Below, in pieces: positions 13,255 to 13,875 of a stretch of DNA of 13,875 nt. The notes beneath the pieces were generated by a model. The model saw only the letters and a list, made by a program, of their open reading frames with translations, made no database searches and was not told the origin of the DNA. A program made the position numbers and the translations under genes. The DNA comes from UBA6136 sp041178325 (GTDB taxonomy: Bacteria > Pseudomonadota > Gammaproteobacteria > Methylococcales > Methylococcaceae). The first letter of the stretch is position 1. Every line of letters begins with the position of its first letter. Where the stretch lies: assembly GCA_041178325.1 (NCBI GenBank), contig JBEGVN010000056.1, positions 1-13,875 of the forward strand, read 5' to 3'.

Positions 13255-13875
13255 TCAGCCGGAACTTTGGCTATCAAATGGATCGGCATGAATCTCATTC
13301 AGGCTAGCGTCTGCCATGAACGCCTGCATTTGCGTTGCTCGGACCATAGCGGAATTTCCACACAGGAAAACGCGCCAACCCTTGAGGCTGGGATGGGTCT
13401 TCAGGGCGATAGCGGATGCACGGCCCCTGAGGATATGAGACGGCAGCGTCATGTGAGGGTCTGAGACGCAGGCCTGATACCGTGCCTGTGGATGCTGTGC
13501 CATTAGCACATTGAGTTCATCTTCCAAATAAAGGCCCTGAACCGTTCGCGCGCCATGGAAGAGGTGTATGGGCCCCTGATGTCCTTGTTGCAAAGCATCC
13601 CGCAGTATTCCATAGAGGGGAGCAAGGCCTGATCCAGTAGCGATCATCAATAATGATTGTTCGGGATCCCCAGGCAGGTAGAAGCATTCCCCCATGGGTT
13701 CGCTGATGTTGATCTCATCGCCGATCGAAAGTCCGTGATGAACCCATCGACTCACCTTTCCTTGTGGATATTCCCTGACATGAAGCGTAAGCATCGAATC
13801 CATGCCGTAGACGCTGGCGAGGGAATAGGATCGTGCAATTCCGTCGGGATTAAAAAGGCGAATGGACTGACCTGA
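13255..13875 (-). CDS. Ferredoxin-NAD(P)+ reductase-like flavoprotein, partial (5' end outside window)
   Basis: The frame is open from the right edge, giving the last 206 residues. It contains the FAD-binding motif RSYSLAS (13813-13833), then GDEINISEPMGECF, the NAD(P)-binding motif IATGSGLAPLYGILRD and the C-terminal motif VFLCGNSAMV followed by HADPF. This is the FAD-NAD(P) half of reductases that feed oxygenases (benzoate, toluene or phenol type) or related CDP-deoxyglucoseen reductases. A 2Fe-2S ferredoxin domain would be expected in the missing N-terminal part. The ATG at 13801-13803 lies after the RxYS motif, so it is not the true start. Electron transfer is from NAD(P)H through FAD to an acceptor whose gene is outside the window. 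Confidence 0.88.
   Translation of the reverse strand, partial: SGQSIRLFNPDGIARSYSLASVYGMDSMLTLHVREYPQGKVSRWVHHGLSIGDEINISEPMGECFYLPGDPEQSLLMIATGSGLAPLYGILRDALQQGHQGPIHLFHGARTVQGLYLEDELNVLMAQHPQARYQACVSDPHMTLPSHILRGRASAIALKTHPSLKGWRVFLCGNSAMVRATQMQAFMADASLNEIHADPFDSQSSG

Noticed and set aside
13020..13298. Minus-strand open frame of 92 codons across the end of the pentapeptide gene
   Set aside because: It overlaps two better supported genes, has no family resemblance and no good ribosome binding site.
1..13875. CRISPR array, tRNA, rRNA, insertion sequence or attachment site
   Set aside because: No spaced direct repeats, cloverleaf arms, transposase motifs or terminal inverted repeats were seen on reading both strands; the only repeats are the coding pentapeptides.

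Overview
This window comes from a Gram-negative, proteobacterium-like genome. Three predicted outer-membrane beta-barrels, several lipoproteins with type II signal peptides, an OmpA/peptidoglycan-binding lipoprotein and an HdeA-like periplasmic protein all imply a double membrane. Base composition looks moderate by eye, and I see nothing that fixes a genus. I see no tRNA, rRNA, insertion sequence, phage gene or CRISPR array.

Layout. (1) 1-1294, plus strand: the tail of an outer-membrane protein, then a complete outer-membrane barrel. (2) 1322-5217, all minus strand: a blue-light region. In transcription order it holds a BLUF-class III adenylate cyclase (bPAC-like photoactivated cyclase), a gap with two adjacent dyads, a small coiled-coil protein, a probable 53-residue ORF, an NDH-2-like flavoprotein, an SRPBCC protein and a short LOV protein with the NCRFLQ adduct motif. 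(3) 5691-9267, plus strand: a tight three-gene operon for exported proteins: a CsgG-like lipoprotein, a caspase-like (C14) protein and a papain-like (C1) protein with a DUF4384-like tail. (4) 9288-11831, minus strand: an outer-membrane barrel and an envelope cluster (OmpA lipoprotein, glycine-zipper lipoprotein, tandem HdeA-like protein). (5) 12027-13130, plus strand: a secreted protein and a pentapeptide-repeat protein that look like one gene split by an in-frame TGA. (6) 13255 to the right edge, minus strand: a ferredoxin reductase-like flavoprotein cut by the window end.

How they may work together. The LOV and BLUF proteins are two flavin-based blue-light sensors of different fold. One feeds cAMP; the other is a bare sensor encoded next to a flavin oxidoreductase and a START-fold protein, so this looks like a light- and redox-response locus. 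The peptidase operon has intact catalytic residues in both enzymes plus a lipoprotein partner, and looks like a periplasmic or outer-membrane proteolytic or signalling module of unknown purpose. Family calls rest on motifs and memory of the families; no database search was made.
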